A DNA stretch of 18,172 nt from CAZEAN01 sp964510225 (GCA_964510225.1 CAZEAN010000113.1:1-18172); one strand, 5' to 3'. Shown: positions 1 to 8,244, counted from the first letter of the stretch. The notes: generated by a model from the sequence alone, not told the origin. Numbers and translations: made by a program.

Positions 1-39
1 AGGATATGCGAACAAGCCGCGGCGGTCACGAAGAATCGG

Positions 40-2415
40 TTACAGTAGAATTAGATGGCTCCGATTTTCCCAGAGAAGCTCTACTGCCTGGGCACACCAC
101 TCCGCGCTGGCTTCTGAAACGCGAATAGGTCGATCTGCAACAAGAACGTTGACTGGATTCGTGTGGAGTTGAGGGAACTGTCGAAGGGCAATCCAGCTAC
201 TTTGGGTAACGTCAATGTCGACCGTCTGCTCGACGAGTTCTCCGGCTTTGACCGGAAGCCGACGAACAACCTCACCATTCACAATAATCTCAACCTGGCG
301 CTCACCACCCTTGACCCATTCGCTGCTTCGAGGAGCGTGAAGCTCAACCGTGTCGCCGATCCTCCCCGGAGGAATCCCTTCTGTCTGTGTTCCATGTGCT
401 ACCGCTCTCGGAGTCTCTGGGGCAAATGCTACGAGGAACTTCACCGAAACATCGCCAGGATGATTCAAGTGGACGTCTCCAAATCCGGGACGAACGCCAT
501 TAACCTCGAACTCCAAGGCGTGGGCAAAACCGTCCGAAACATAAGAGCGACCCGCGGCGACTCCCCGACACCAGTCGCCAAAGTCCCAATCTTCCCTTGG
601 TTTGTTTCCAAGCTTCACGTAGACACGTCCCTGACCGACCCGACGGCTACTCATACACGGAAAGTCGGTTTCTCCGCTTACTTTGATCGGAAATCCGCAA
701 TTCAACAAGTGATACCATGTGTTTAACTCTCCGACACGCCCTGTATCCATCGCGCTGATGAAGTCGCATACGCCCGCCGGAGTCGTCACGAAGATCTCCA
801 TTGCCCCCGAGCCTTGCATCGCAGGTAGAACAAGGTTCGGGAGCTGACCCCCAGCATGCTCGGCAAAAGCTCTGAGTTCGTTTTTAGTGAGTCGTCCGTT
901 CCCGTCCCGATCGATCTGAGGATGTGTACCAGGGAGGAGCGCCACTTTGCTTTCTGCAATATCAAGCTGATCATTAGCATTTTGATCATAACGCTTCAAT
1001 ATCCAATCGGCGTAACTTCGAGGATCGAAACGCATGTCTGAATGAGGATATCCCGTGACTCCTCCCTGCTCTTTGGCCCACTTCATGACCGGCAAGGTCC
1101 AGCTCGGCCAGCCCGCTTCTTTCGTACCTTCGGACCCTGGATAGGTTTGATCGTTGAGATTGAGCAAGCAGACATGGCCCAGTGGAGCCGAGCCAAACCC
1201 ACTGATTTCAAGATCATATTTAAGGATTGTTCCTGGCTCACTGATCAGATCTGCTCCGGGTGAAAAGTATTGGCGTTGGAACTCGAAGCATGGCCCCCAT
1301 GTTAAGACACAACCGACATTGAGTCCTTCCCCCTTCACCTGTCGGAACATATCCTGTGGTGTAACTCCGAGTGTCGGGACCTCGTAGTGGGCACATCCTG
1401 CGCCATGAATGTGGTGGTCTCCACAATAAAACCCATACTCCATCGGATTAATCCAACGTTCCAGTTGGACAGCTAACTCAATGGCGTCTGTGTCTGTAAC
1501 GGTCAACTTCTGGCGCTTATTGATGTACTCCGGCCCCCGCGAACTGGTGACCGAATACTCACCAGGAGCGAGGTGGAGATACTCGTGATGATGACGGTAA
1601 ACCTGCTCTTGGAAAAAGAAATCCGGCGCGATGCGTTTCGGCTGTGGCGGATACACCTGACCACGCCGATCCTGAATCAGAAGCTTGGCTGTGGTGGGTG
1701 TTCCATCATGATCGAGGATGGAGAGCTTTACAGGAACGGCAGGTCGAACATCAAAAAGAATCGGCAGCTCTCCCCGAAATCCTAGATCCTGCGTCCCCTG
1801 CCCTACATCGAAGCTGACCGTTGCCTCTCGTTTCCCCGACTCAGTGCAATAGATCAACAAGATCCCATATTCAACGGTGAGTCCGCTCAGACGATCAGTC
1901 ATCGGAGCTTCGTCAAAGATTTCGAAGTCGAAGAGGCGATCGTTCGATCCTGATGTATTCTCGTTACGAATCAATCGCTCTTGTTGTTGTCGCTGCATAC
2001 TGTTGAGTGACACACCGGCATAGAGAGCGCCTCCTTGTGGCGACCGAACGCGAAGCCGTTCTGTCAATGTGGCCTCATTTACGATCTTGATGAGGAACGG
2101 GTGATAGCCCCCCTGCACGATCCATGGCGACTTGGGACCGCGTGTAACTTTGACACGATACTCAGGGTTGAGTTGAACCACAGCGAGGACCTCGTGATCA
2201 AGAGCCTCTTGAATCGCTGTCGGGTCGAGCAGATGCAGCGGATCCCGTAATGAGTCGATCCGGTCGGAGGAGAGAGGGACTCCGAGAAGCTCAAAGGCCT
2301 GGATGACCCGCTTCACATTGGCAGCAAGCGGCTGGCCCTCAACCGATGCAGTGGGAACCTCTTCCGCCATTGCCGGTAAAGGGAGCAAAATGACGCATAG
2401 TAGACAGCGTTTCAT
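40..2415 (-). CDS. Secreted CehA/McbA-family metallohydrolase-like protein with paired EF-hands
   Basis: 791 residues. Residues 1-17 form a Sec signal (MKRCLLCVILLPLPAMA, then EE). Residues 30-225 resemble the N-terminal region of planctomycete CehA/McbA proteins. Residues 228-320 look like a carboxypeptidase-regulatory-type beta-sandwich, ending in RWINP. The PHP-like core starts at GDHHIH (332-337, with H335 and H337 as the HxH pair) and continues with GH (413-414), GYPHSD (455-460), AMEIF (538-542) and GETDF (581-585), which supply plausible metal ligands. Two canonical EF-hand loops interrupt the core: D477-E488, and D502-E513 (DRDGNGRLTKNE). CehA/McbA members include carbaryl-type ester and amide hydrolases, but the substrate here cannot be inferred. 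It is the second gene of an operon, 9 nt after its paralogue. The ATG has a GAGGGA Shine-Dalgarno overlapping the upstream stop. The family call is firm, the reaction is not. Confidence 0.85.
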   Translation of the reverse strand: MKRCLLCVILLPLPAMAEEVPTASVEGQPLAANVKRVIQAFELLGVPLSSDRIDSLRDPLHLLDPTAIQEALDHEVLAVVQLNPEYRVKVTRGPKSPWIVQGGYHPFLIKIVNEATLTERLRVRSPQGGALYAGVSLNSMQRQQQERLIRNENTSGSNDRLFDFEIFDEAPMTDRLSGLTVEYGILLIYCTESGKREATVSFDVGQGTQDLGFRGELPILFDVRPAVPVKLSILDHDGTPTTAKLLIQDRRGQVYPPQPKRIAPDFFFQEQVYRHHHEYLHLAPGEYSVTSSRGPEYINKRQKLTVTDTDAIELAVQLERWINPMEYGFYCGDHHIHGAGCAHYEVPTLGVTPQDMFRQVKGEGLNVGCVLTWGPCFEFQRQYFSPGADLISEPGTILKYDLEISGFGSAPLGHVCLLNLNDQTYPGSEGTKEAGWPSWTLPVMKWAKEQGGVTGYPHSDMRFDPRSYADWILKRYDQNANDQLDIAESKVALLPGTHPQIDRDGNGRLTKNELRAFAEHAGGQLPNLVLPAMQGSGAMEIFVTTPAGVCDFISAMDTGRVGELNTWYHLLNCGFPIKVSGETDFPCMSSRRVGQGRVYVKLGNKPREDWDFGDWCRGVAAGRSYVSDGFAHALEFEVNGVRPGFGDVHLNHPGDVSVKFLVAFAPETPRAVAHGTQTEGIPPGRIGDTVELHAPRSSEWVKGGERQVEIIVNGEVVRRLPVKAGELVEQTVDIDVTQSSWIALRQFPQLHTNPVNVLVADRPIRVSEASAEWCAQAVELLWENRSHLILL

Positions 2416-2420
2416 CGGTA

Positions 2421-2426
2421 TCCCTC
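2421..2426 (-). promoter_or_regulatory. Shine-Dalgarno overlapping the upstream stop codon
   Basis: On the minus strand GAGGGA lies 5 nt before the ATG at 2415 and shares bases with the TGA (2427-2425) of the upstream gene. This favours translational coupling of the two CehA/McbA-like genes. Confidence 0.55.
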
Positions 2427-4968
2427 ATCTTCTCCGATTCAAGTACGTCTCCCTGACTTGACCTATTTTACGTTCAATATCATCCCCTTCATAGAACCAG
2501 AGCCCCCCGTGGACGCGGACTTTGTCTCCGGGCGGACAATCAGGGAAGATGGGGTCGGAGTGCTTACAAGGGACCGGCGGGTTCGACCAGACTCGATTGC
2601 AGGGCTCCCAGGCTGTCATGATCCAACGATCACCCGTCATCGATTTTATGGCGATGAGCGGTTCTTGAGAGATCTGGTCTAAATTCTGCTGCGCGTTGAA
2701 ACCAGGTGCCCCCGTCAGCATCAGACAGACCTGGGTCCTCAGATCAGTAAGGAGCTGGTCTGTTCCGTTGTACAGCCAGATCTCCATCTCGACCCACTCA
2801 GGATGCTTGGTCACGACAGTACCAAACTCGATACCGTTGGGAAGCGTGCGTTCCATCAAAAGTTGGTCACCACGCTCGACCCACTCCTCCTGTGCCAGTG
2901 TTTCGCCAATTTCGTCCCAAATCGTCGGAATATGGCTATGAGCAAGATACGTTAGTCCAAGGTTTGAAAAGATCGCCTCGGGCACGTCCACGACGACATA
3001 CCCGCCATCATTCCAAGGTGGGAAGACACTGATCTTCGTCTCACGTTGGGGATTGATCGCTCCCTCCAGGAATCCTCGACGAGGGTGGCGACCTCCGGGA
3101 TAAGGAAGAACCTCAAGAGATTGCGGTGTTGATGGATCCTTCGTCCCATTTGCTACGCGCGCTTCGAGCTCGCTCCTAGCAGTTTCGAGAGAGAGTCCGG
3201 TCGCTCTTCTGAGCTCTGCGGCTGAATAGCGATGATGATCAATCATGTTGTTGAGCCACCGCTCTCGATCTTTCGCGTTTCGAAACGGCCTACTCATTAA
3301 GGCAACTTCCTTGGAGTCATCGTAGAGTGGAAGTGATCGATAGAATTCCAAGGCATCTTGATACTCTCTCCGCGCAGCATTGGAAACAAGGTCTCGGCTT
3401 CGCTCGATTTCCTCCTCCATCCTTCGCACAAGGTAGTCTCGTTCATCCGAGGATGGCACGACTGGCTGATCTCCCACCGAGACATACCAAGGAGCAGTGT
3501 GGGCAAAACGGATCCGACCATCGGGACGCTGCTCCCACCATCGGACGGCAAACCACCCGGATCGTACGACTTGTACCGGCACAGAGAGCTTCGTCTCAAA
3601 CGCTCCCGCTGGTGTCTCCCGATTGCTTGGTCGGAGGAGGTGTTCAGGACGACCGTTGACGACAATCTCGCCGTAGAGCAGCGGCGTTTCTGAGATCACG
3701 TCGAGATTAACCAGTATTTCCTCCTCCGGTTCAGACCTAAAGTGGTGTCCGGAATCGTGCCCATTTGCCGAGGCGAACAACATCGGTCCTGTCGTCACAA
3801 AGGATCGACCTACGCGCAGACCATCGATCCAACCCTCATAGTCGAAACCGTCCGGTTGGTGCACATAGACACGGCTAAAGCCGGCAGGGACAGGATGGAC
3901 TCCATTCGCTGTACCTGCGGAAGGAGGCAGTTCAAGTCCACAGTTCAGCAGCGTATAGTACATTCCGAGGGTATAGTCGATCCAGTCACGTTCTCCACCA
4001 CTGCTACTTCCATACGGAGGGAGCATGAAGGGAGGAGCGGCTGTATTCCATTCTTCGAAGGCAAACTCTGTACGCCAGAGATGATTGTTCGAAAGCTCAT
4101 ATAATGCTCCTGGGACCACCGTAGGCAAGGTCATTGCGAACGGCCAATCAAGTTTATCCATGTCGAAGAGAACATCAGGATTGGTTGCCTGACCAAGTTC
4201 GACCGCGGGCCTCCAGGGGGGAACAGTGGCTGGAAGCGGGCTCCGATGTCCCAGGAAGAAGAGTGCACCTAACGTGTGTTGTTTTCCACCTACTGTGAAG
4301 ATCTCATACTCGGTATTCAAGGGCCAGATCACGTGAGTATCGTCAACTACGACAAGTTTCGCGGGAAGCTCCACTTCGAGGTTTCTATCACCGTGTCCCG
4401 GTAACGTGTCCGAGAAAGTCACCCAATTCGTGAGGGGGAAGATCACATTGAGATCCTCGGCGAGCACCACGTTTCGGGCCTCATCGAGCGTTCGGTGGAT
4501 GTGGGTATCCCCGGAGAACCAACCGCGCTGTGCAGGATTAATCCAACGATCAAGGGTAACGTTGACCTTGAGGTCTCTGTCCTCCACCACAAGTTCCCGA
4601 ACGTCCGGAACGTACGACTTCCCACGCTCCACCACGAGGGAGTATCGCCCTGGAGGCACTTTCGCGACGACCGGATAAGCGATCACTGTCGTGTGATACT
4701 CTCTGGATCGTTCATTGATCCAGTTTTGCTTTGCGTAACGAATCGTTGCCGGAATCTTGCCGCCAATGAGGTCAGCCGATAGCGCGAAGAAATAGGTTTG
4801 ACCCGACTCCGACGTCAAATAGACTCTCGAAGGAACTGGGACACCGTTCTGAGCATCGATTACGGTGAGTCGAATCTCATAGTTTTCTGCAAGCATCTGA
4901 TCATTTGATCCGAAGCCACTGATGGCCGTAGCGCAAACGACCCACCAAGTCTTGAAACACCAACTCAT
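2425..4968 (-). CDS. Secreted CehA/McbA-like protein with a degenerate core and long C-terminal domain
   Basis: 847 residues, first gene of the minus-strand pair. Residues 1-27 are a hydrophobic export signal. Residues 31-145 form a beta-sandwich (PPGRYSLVVERG at 105-116) ending in RWINP, joined to GDTHIHR (153-159, with H156 and H158 as the HxH pair). The layout matches the downstream paralogue, as do LLNCG (340-344) and GLRVGRSFVTTGP (383-395). However, the GYPHSD motif is absent and the GETDF position reads AGTANG, so several expected metal ligands are missing. Residues 505-847 form an extra domain not present in the paralogue. It contains YLAHSHIPTIWDE (674-686), an RTLPNGIEFG block (707-716) and a late cysteine cluster (C790, C801, C811). 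The ATG at 4968 has AGGAG (4981-4977) 8 nt upstream. It may be a binding or structural partner of the downstream enzyme rather than an enzyme itself; that is inference. Confidence 0.8.
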   Translation of the reverse strand: MSWCFKTWWVVCATAISGFGSNDQMLAENYEIRLTVIDAQNGVPVPSRVYLTSESGQTYFFALSADLIGGKIPATIRYAKQNWINERSREYHTTVIAYPVVAKVPPGRYSLVVERGKSYVPDVRELVVEDRDLKVNVTLDRWINPAQRGWFSGDTHIHRTLDEARNVVLAEDLNVIFPLTNWVTFSDTLPGHGDRNLEVELPAKLVVVDDTHVIWPLNTEYEIFTVGGKQHTLGALFFLGHRSPLPATVPPWRPAVELGQATNPDVLFDMDKLDWPFAMTLPTVVPGALYELSNNHLWRTEFAFEEWNTAAPPFMLPPYGSSSGGERDWIDYTLGMYYTLLNCGLELPPSAGTANGVHPVPAGFSRVYVHQPDGFDYEGWIDGLRVGRSFVTTGPMLFASANGHDSGHHFRSEPEEEILVNLDVISETPLLYGEIVVNGRPEHLLRPSNRETPAGAFETKLSVPVQVVRSGWFAVRWWEQRPDGRIRFAHTAPWYVSVGDQPVVPSSDERDYLVRRMEEEIERSRDLVSNAARREYQDALEFYRSLPLYDDSKEVALMSRPFRNAKDRERWLNNMIDHHRYSAAELRRATGLSLETARSELEARVANGTKDPSTPQSLEVLPYPGGRHPRRGFLEGAINPQRETKISVFPPWNDGGYVVVDVPEAIFSNLGLTYLAHSHIPTIWDEIGETLAQEEWVERGDQLLMERTLPNGIEFGTVVTKHPEWVEMEIWLYNGTDQLLTDLRTQVCLMLTGAPGFNAQQNLDQISQEPLIAIKSMTGDRWIMTAWEPCNRVWSNPPVPCKHSDPIFPDCPPGDKVRVHGGLWFYEGDDIERKIGQVRETYLNRRR

Positions 4969-5097
4969 GTGCTGATCTCCTAGTTAAAACCGCGCTCAAC
5001 GCCCGACCTCAGGTCTCTTGTCCACTAAACCATTAAAGCCGACTCGGAGTTGGTACTGAAAGCCACCAATTCTGGCCGACAAGTTAACTTGAGATCT

Positions 5098-5129
5098 ATC
5101 GAAATCGATTCAACAAGTGCATCGAAATC
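5098..5129. repeat. Short direct repeat ATCGAAATC, 23 nt apart
   Basis: ATCGAAATC occurs at 5098-5106 and again at 5121-5129, about two helical turns apart, in the divergent spacer. It could be a pair of regulator half-sites or chance. Only the repetition itself is seen. Confidence 0.3.
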
Positions 5130-5214
5130 TGCCGATCTCGGACGTAGTATCAACGGCGCTGCAGGATGCCGCGCCCCCGACTGCGCTCCCCCTGCTCTGG
5201 GAACCGAAGCCCAT

Positions 5215-5228
5215 TCGATCCTGATCGA
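5215..5228. promoter_or_regulatory. Candidate operator palindrome TCGATC-CT-GATCGA
   Basis: This is a perfect 6-bp-arm palindrome in the divergent spacer. It shares the TCGAT-N4-ATCGA core with the palindrome in front of the ArsR-type gene (11179-11192). It lies 106 nt upstream of the barrel-gene ATG. Its role as a binding site is inference. Confidence 0.35.
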
Positions 5229-5322
5229 GCAGCGGAGAGGGCTTGAGGGCAACCGCGATTCACTGGAGGAACTGGATCAACGGCCATTGGTCGTTGTGAG
5301 ATCCAAGCCCTCCTCGTTCCCT

Positions 5323-5327
5323 GAGGA
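5323..5327 (+). promoter_or_regulatory. Shine-Dalgarno GAGGA deciding the barrel-gene start
   Basis: GAGGA lies 7 nt before the ATG at 5335. That ATG begins a hydrophobic leader, whereas the upstream in-frame ATG at 5050 does not, so this site fixes the start. Confidence 0.6.
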
Positions 5328-5334
5328 TCTGATC

Positions 5335-6432
5335 ATGAGCTTCCATGGATGGCTGCTCGTGTCCGCTCTGATCTACCAAGTTCCCCCGATCCCGATGTCT
5401 TCGGGAACGCTTCTTCCTGCGGATCCGACTCCCGAAGCTGACATTATCCATTCGGGCCGATCGATGTCAGAACGGTACCCGGCCCCAGGACCGGCCGGTC
5501 AGTTCGCGATGCCCGCCCCGAAGAGGATGACGACCCCAACGCTAGCCTCTCCTCAGTCGCATTGGTTCGGCGAGGGGAACGGCAGTCAGACGCAGCACTC
5601 GCTCTTTGGATTAGCAAAGGGGCATGATAAGCCGTTGTTTTACAGTGACCACGAATTCGACGGCTTCGTCGGTCCCTTGAGCAATCCAGTCCAGTTCAAG
5701 GACCCACGATCATTGACGGAAGCTCGATTCTTCTTCTTGAATAATTGGGGAACTCCCAACACACCAGTCCTTGGCTCGGGATCGATCCAGGTTTACGCCC
5801 TGCAATTGCGCCTCGCAGTCAATGAACGGCTCCAACTGTTCGCTGACAAGGACGGGATCGTCCGCCTCTCTCCCAACCCAGGTGATTCGGTCACAGGATT
5901 GGCAAATATCAACGCGGGTCTTAAGTACGTCTTGATCCGTGATGTTGAACGTCAGTTCCTGTTCTCCGGGGTTCTCCAATACGAAGCCCCAACCGGTGCT
6001 GCAAGTGTCTTTCAGAACCAAGGCAGTGGCAACTTAGCAATCTATGGTGTTCTAGGTAAAGAATTCGCTGATAACTGGCACGTCTTGCTCCAAGTTGGAC
6101 AGAATTTCCGGATGAAGACCACCAACTCCGGCTATTTCCTCACCAGCGCTCATATCGACCGCCGGTTTGGTCCCTTCGTGCCCTTCTTCGAAGCGAACTG
6201 GTTCTACTTCAACCAGAATGGCACATTTCTACCCCTTCCCTTCGAGGGAGGCGGCCTCTTGAACATTGGTGCGGAAGGGGTCAGCGGGCTTAACTGGGTC
6301 ACTAACGCCATCGGCTTCAAGTACGACTTGAACAAGCACTTAGAACTCGGCTTCACTTACGAGTTCCAAGTCTCAGATAAGGTCCAGCTCCTCAACAACA
6401 TGGTGCTCGCCGAAGTCATTTTGAGATATTGA
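5335..6432 (+). CDS. Probable outer-membrane beta-barrel protein (unknown substrate)
   Basis: 365 residues from the chosen ATG, which has GAGGA 7 nt upstream. The first 20 or so residues (MSFHGWLLVSALIYQ) form a hydrophobic leader without the usual basic residues. A Pro/Ser-rich linker follows, then about 270 residues of alternating polar and hydrophobic strands rich in aromatics, Gly and Asn. Examples are the segments around LFADKDG, GLKYVLIRD and GFKYDLNKHLELGFTYEFQ. The protein ends ...VILRY, and a C-terminal aromatic on the last strand is typical of outer-membrane barrels. It resembles the transporter or porin-like barrel proteins common in planctomycetes, but I cannot name a family with certainty. 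It is divergent from the CehA/McbA operon and may share regulation with it. An alternative start at 5050 would add 95 residues with no signal peptide. Confidence 0.7.
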   Translation: MSFHGWLLVSALIYQVPPIPMSSGTLLPADPTPEADIIHSGRSMSERYPAPGPAGQFAMPAPKRMTTPTLASPQSHWFGEGNGSQTQHSLFGLAKGHDKPLFYSDHEFDGFVGPLSNPVQFKDPRSLTEARFFFLNNWGTPNTPVLGSGSIQVYALQLRLAVNERLQLFADKDGIVRLSPNPGDSVTGLANINAGLKYVLIRDVERQFLFSGVLQYEAPTGAASVFQNQGSGNLAIYGVLGKEFADNWHVLLQVGQNFRMKTTNSGYFLTSAHIDRRFGPFVPFFEANWFYFNQNGTFLPLPFEGGGLLNIGAEGVSGLNWVTNAIGFKYDLNKHLELGFTYEFQVSDKVQLLNNMVLAEVILRY

Positions 6433-6525
6433 GCGGACTACTCGTTACCACCACCAATGCTGGATCCCGCGAAGCCGTCGTTCCTGATCTGATCTCCATC
6501 AGAACCGAGAAGTCGCTGGTATGTG

Positions 6526-6543
6526 CACCCAAGCTTGTGGGTG
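6526..6543. other. Small hairpin in convergent spacer
   Basis: CACCCA (6526-6531) and TGGGTG (6538-6543) can pair around a 6-nt loop, 94 nt after the barrel-gene stop. No T-tract follows. It may assist termination together with the larger repeat downstream. Confidence 0.25.
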
Positions 6544-6559
6544 TGAGAAGACCGGAACA

Positions 6560-6606
6560 ATCACGAGCCGTCCTAGGACCCAAGGCGGGGATGGATGGCT
6601 CGTGGT
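6560..6606. terminator. Inverted repeat between convergent genes, likely bidirectional terminator structure
   Basis: CACGAGCCGTCC (6562-6573) pairs with GGATGGCTCGTG (6593-6604) to give a 12-bp stem with one G-U wobble and a 19-nt loop. Flanking bases extend it by two weaker pairs. It lies between the stop of the barrel gene (6432) and the stop of the MDR gene (6639), which run toward each other. No U-tract is present on either side, so intrinsic termination is uncertain and an mRNA 3' stabilising hairpin is an alternative. Confidence 0.5.
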
Positions 6607-6638
6607 CACCCCTCGAATCGACCAATCCGAGCGAACGC

Positions 6639-7631
6639 TCAGACAGTAATCACTACTTTGCCCACCAAAGTTCCGGCGCCGCCGAGCGTGTTATCGTCCA
6701 AGAATTGCTGAGCTTCAGCGGCTTGGTCGAGCGGAAAAGTCTTGCCGATGATCGGCCGGAGCTGACCTGCCTCAACCCACTTGTTGATATCGAGAGCACA
6801 TCGCTCTTGTTCGGCTGGGGTGTGATTAAACATCGCAAAGCCCAGGATTGCGCAATTCCTTGGGTAGAATGCACCGAGAGGAAAGGTCGGGGTTGCATCC
6901 CGACCGGCCATCAAAACCGCTCGGCCTCGTCGTCGAAGCAGTGGCACGATGGTCATTAAATCGGGATTGCGCTGGGTCTCGTACCATACGTCGATTCCTT
7001 CCTCAGACCATTCTCGGAGCTTGGCGGGAACATCGTCGGTCTTGTAATTAAGGATAAGATCCGCGCCGAGTTCTCGACAAAGGTTCAACGTTTGCTCATG
7101 ACCTGCTGTTGTGGCAACCCGGGCGCTAGATGCTTTGGCCATCTGGATCACCATCGAGCCAACGCCACCACCGCCACCAGCGACATAGACCGATTCACCG
7201 GCTTGGAGCTGACCACGGTCGAAGAGGCCGAGATGTGCTGTGATCCCGACCAATGCGAGCGAAGCGGCCTCGGGATCAGAGAGGCTTGTCGGAGTCGGGT
7301 AGAGCCAATCTTCAGACGTCGTGATGAACTCAGCGGCAGCGCCTTGGCGACCCAAAAGACCTTGGTTTGAGCCCCAAACGCGGTCGCCGATCTTGAACTT
7401 ATTGGCCCCAGGTCCAACTTTTTCGATGGTTCCCGCGACGTCACAGCCGATGATGTAGGGAAATGTTTTCACCATCGGAACGGTACCAGCCCGGAGGTAG
7501 AGGTCAACCGGGTTCAGCGAGACGGCACCGACCCTGACCAAGACCTCACCTTCAGTTGGCTCTCGGACAGGAAGGTCTTTGATCTGGATCGCCGAAGCGT
7601 CCCCATGAGCATCGATGCAGGCGGCGCGCAT
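6639..7631 (-). CDS. Quinone-oxidoreductase-type MDR protein (NADPH-dependent, zinc-less)
   Basis: 330 residues, the usual length for the zeta-crystallin/quinone reductase branch of the medium-chain dehydrogenase/reductase superfamily. The GroES-like catalytic domain covers roughly 1-125, with NPVDLYLRAG at 40-49 and IGCDVAG at 61-67. The Rossmann fold contains AGGGGGVG at 151-158. The cysteine set that binds structural zinc in alcohol dehydrogenases is absent, pointing to a non-zinc reductase of quinones or enones. There is no signal peptide, so it is cytoplasmic. The ATG has GAGGGAG (7646-7640) 8 nt upstream. It lies 130 nt downstream of a Rieske gene on the same strand, so co-transcription is possible but not shown. 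The exact substrate is unknown. Confidence 0.88.
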   Translation of the reverse strand: MRAACIDAHGDASAIQIKDLPVREPTEGEVLVRVGAVSLNPVDLYLRAGTVPMVKTFPYIIGCDVAGTIEKVGPGANKFKIGDRVWGSNQGLLGRQGAAAEFITTSEDWLYPTPTSLSDPEAASLALVGITAHLGLFDRGQLQAGESVYVAGGGGGVGSMVIQMAKASSARVATTAGHEQTLNLCRELGADLILNYKTDDVPAKLREWSEEGIDVWYETQRNPDLMTIVPLLRRRGRAVLMAGRDATPTFPLGAFYPRNCAILGFAMFNHTPAEQERCALDINKWVEAGQLRPIIGKTFPLDQAAEAQQFLDDNTLGGAGTLVGKVVITV

Positions 7632-7761
7632 CCGGTAAACTCCCTCGATTTCTACGACTTACCTGGAACGTGACCTGGCGGAGATCCGACTGGCCTCCCC
7701 CTAGCGACTCAATCTAAATCTTCCATGAACCCCAACGAAGAGTCCACTGTCGAACAATTGG

Positions 7762-8088
7762 CTAGTCAACGGCGACTTGGATCTCGTTCCCGACGACTCG
7801 GACTGGATACGTTGCCACCTGTGACCGAGATCCATCGAGGTGTCGGCCGTCTTCGAGTCCGAACCGCCAACCGTGCCAGGTGCAGGTCACTGACTTATCA
7901 AACAACACACCGTCGCTTAGTGGTGCGCCTTGATGAGGGCAATAGTCTTCCAATGCGTAATACTGTCCCTCTTCAAGGAAGACAGCAACCATCACACCGT
8001 CGACATCAAAGGCACGCCCCTGCCCTTCGGGAATCTCGCCAACTTGTGCCACGGTCTGGAACTGCTCCGGAGTGTCTGAGGATGACAC
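7762..8088 (-). CDS. Rieske [2Fe-2S] ferredoxin-like protein
   Basis: 108 residues, about the size of NirD-type and dioxygenase-type Rieske ferredoxins. The cluster motif is complete: C50-P-H52, sixteen intervening residues, then C69-T-W-H72, followed by GWRF. The final strand region (ATYPVRVVGNEIQV) is typical. It lacks a signal peptide and transmembrane segment, so it is likely a soluble cytoplasmic electron carrier. The start is GTG at 8088, supported by GGGAGG 6 nt upstream; no in-frame ATG gives a comparable protein. No nitrite reductase or ring-hydroxylating oxygenase subunit is in the window. The nearest redox partner is the MDR gene 130 nt downstream. Which enzyme it serves is unknown. 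Confidence 0.88.
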   Translation of the reverse strand: MSSSDTPEQFQTVAQVGEIPEGQGRAFDVDGVMVAVFLEEGQYYALEDYCPHQGAPLSDGVLFDKSVTCTWHGWRFGLEDGRHLDGSRSQVATYPVRVVGNEIQVAVD

Positions 8089-8094
8089 CTGATT

Positions 8095-8100
8095 CCTCCC
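8095..8100 (-). promoter_or_regulatory. Strong Shine-Dalgarno GGGAGG for a GTG start
   Basis: On the minus strand GGGAGG lies 6 nt before the GTG at 8088. It is the best ribosome site in this part of the window and justifies the non-ATG start of the Rieske gene. Confidence 0.65.
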
Positions 8101-8244
8101 AATCTCTCGAGCTGCGGATCATTCTTACTGATGACCGAAGACTTCCTTGTCTCGGGGTAGCTTAACCTTGATCATAACGACCGCAATCCTCCTTCAGGAA
8201 GCCCGAGTCGTGGGTGATCTGACAACCTCTGAGAGCTCGATGCT

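Larger units (their letters stand above)
4969..5334. other. Divergent intergenic region (366 nt)
   Basis: This spacer separates the start of the minus-strand CehA/McbA operon from the start of the barrel gene. It contains the Shine-Dalgarno of each, a TCGATC-CT-GATCGA palindrome (5215-5228) and a 9-nt direct repeat (5098-5129). The frame of the barrel gene is open back to 5050, but that extension has no signal peptide or recognisable domain, so I treat it as non-coding. I found no convincing -35/-10 pair for either gene. Confidence 0.6.

Noticed and set aside
7725..8165. 146-codon plus frame over the Rieske gene
   Set aside because: It is Arg-rich, has no domain, and the opposite strand carries the full Rieske motif with a strong ribosome site.
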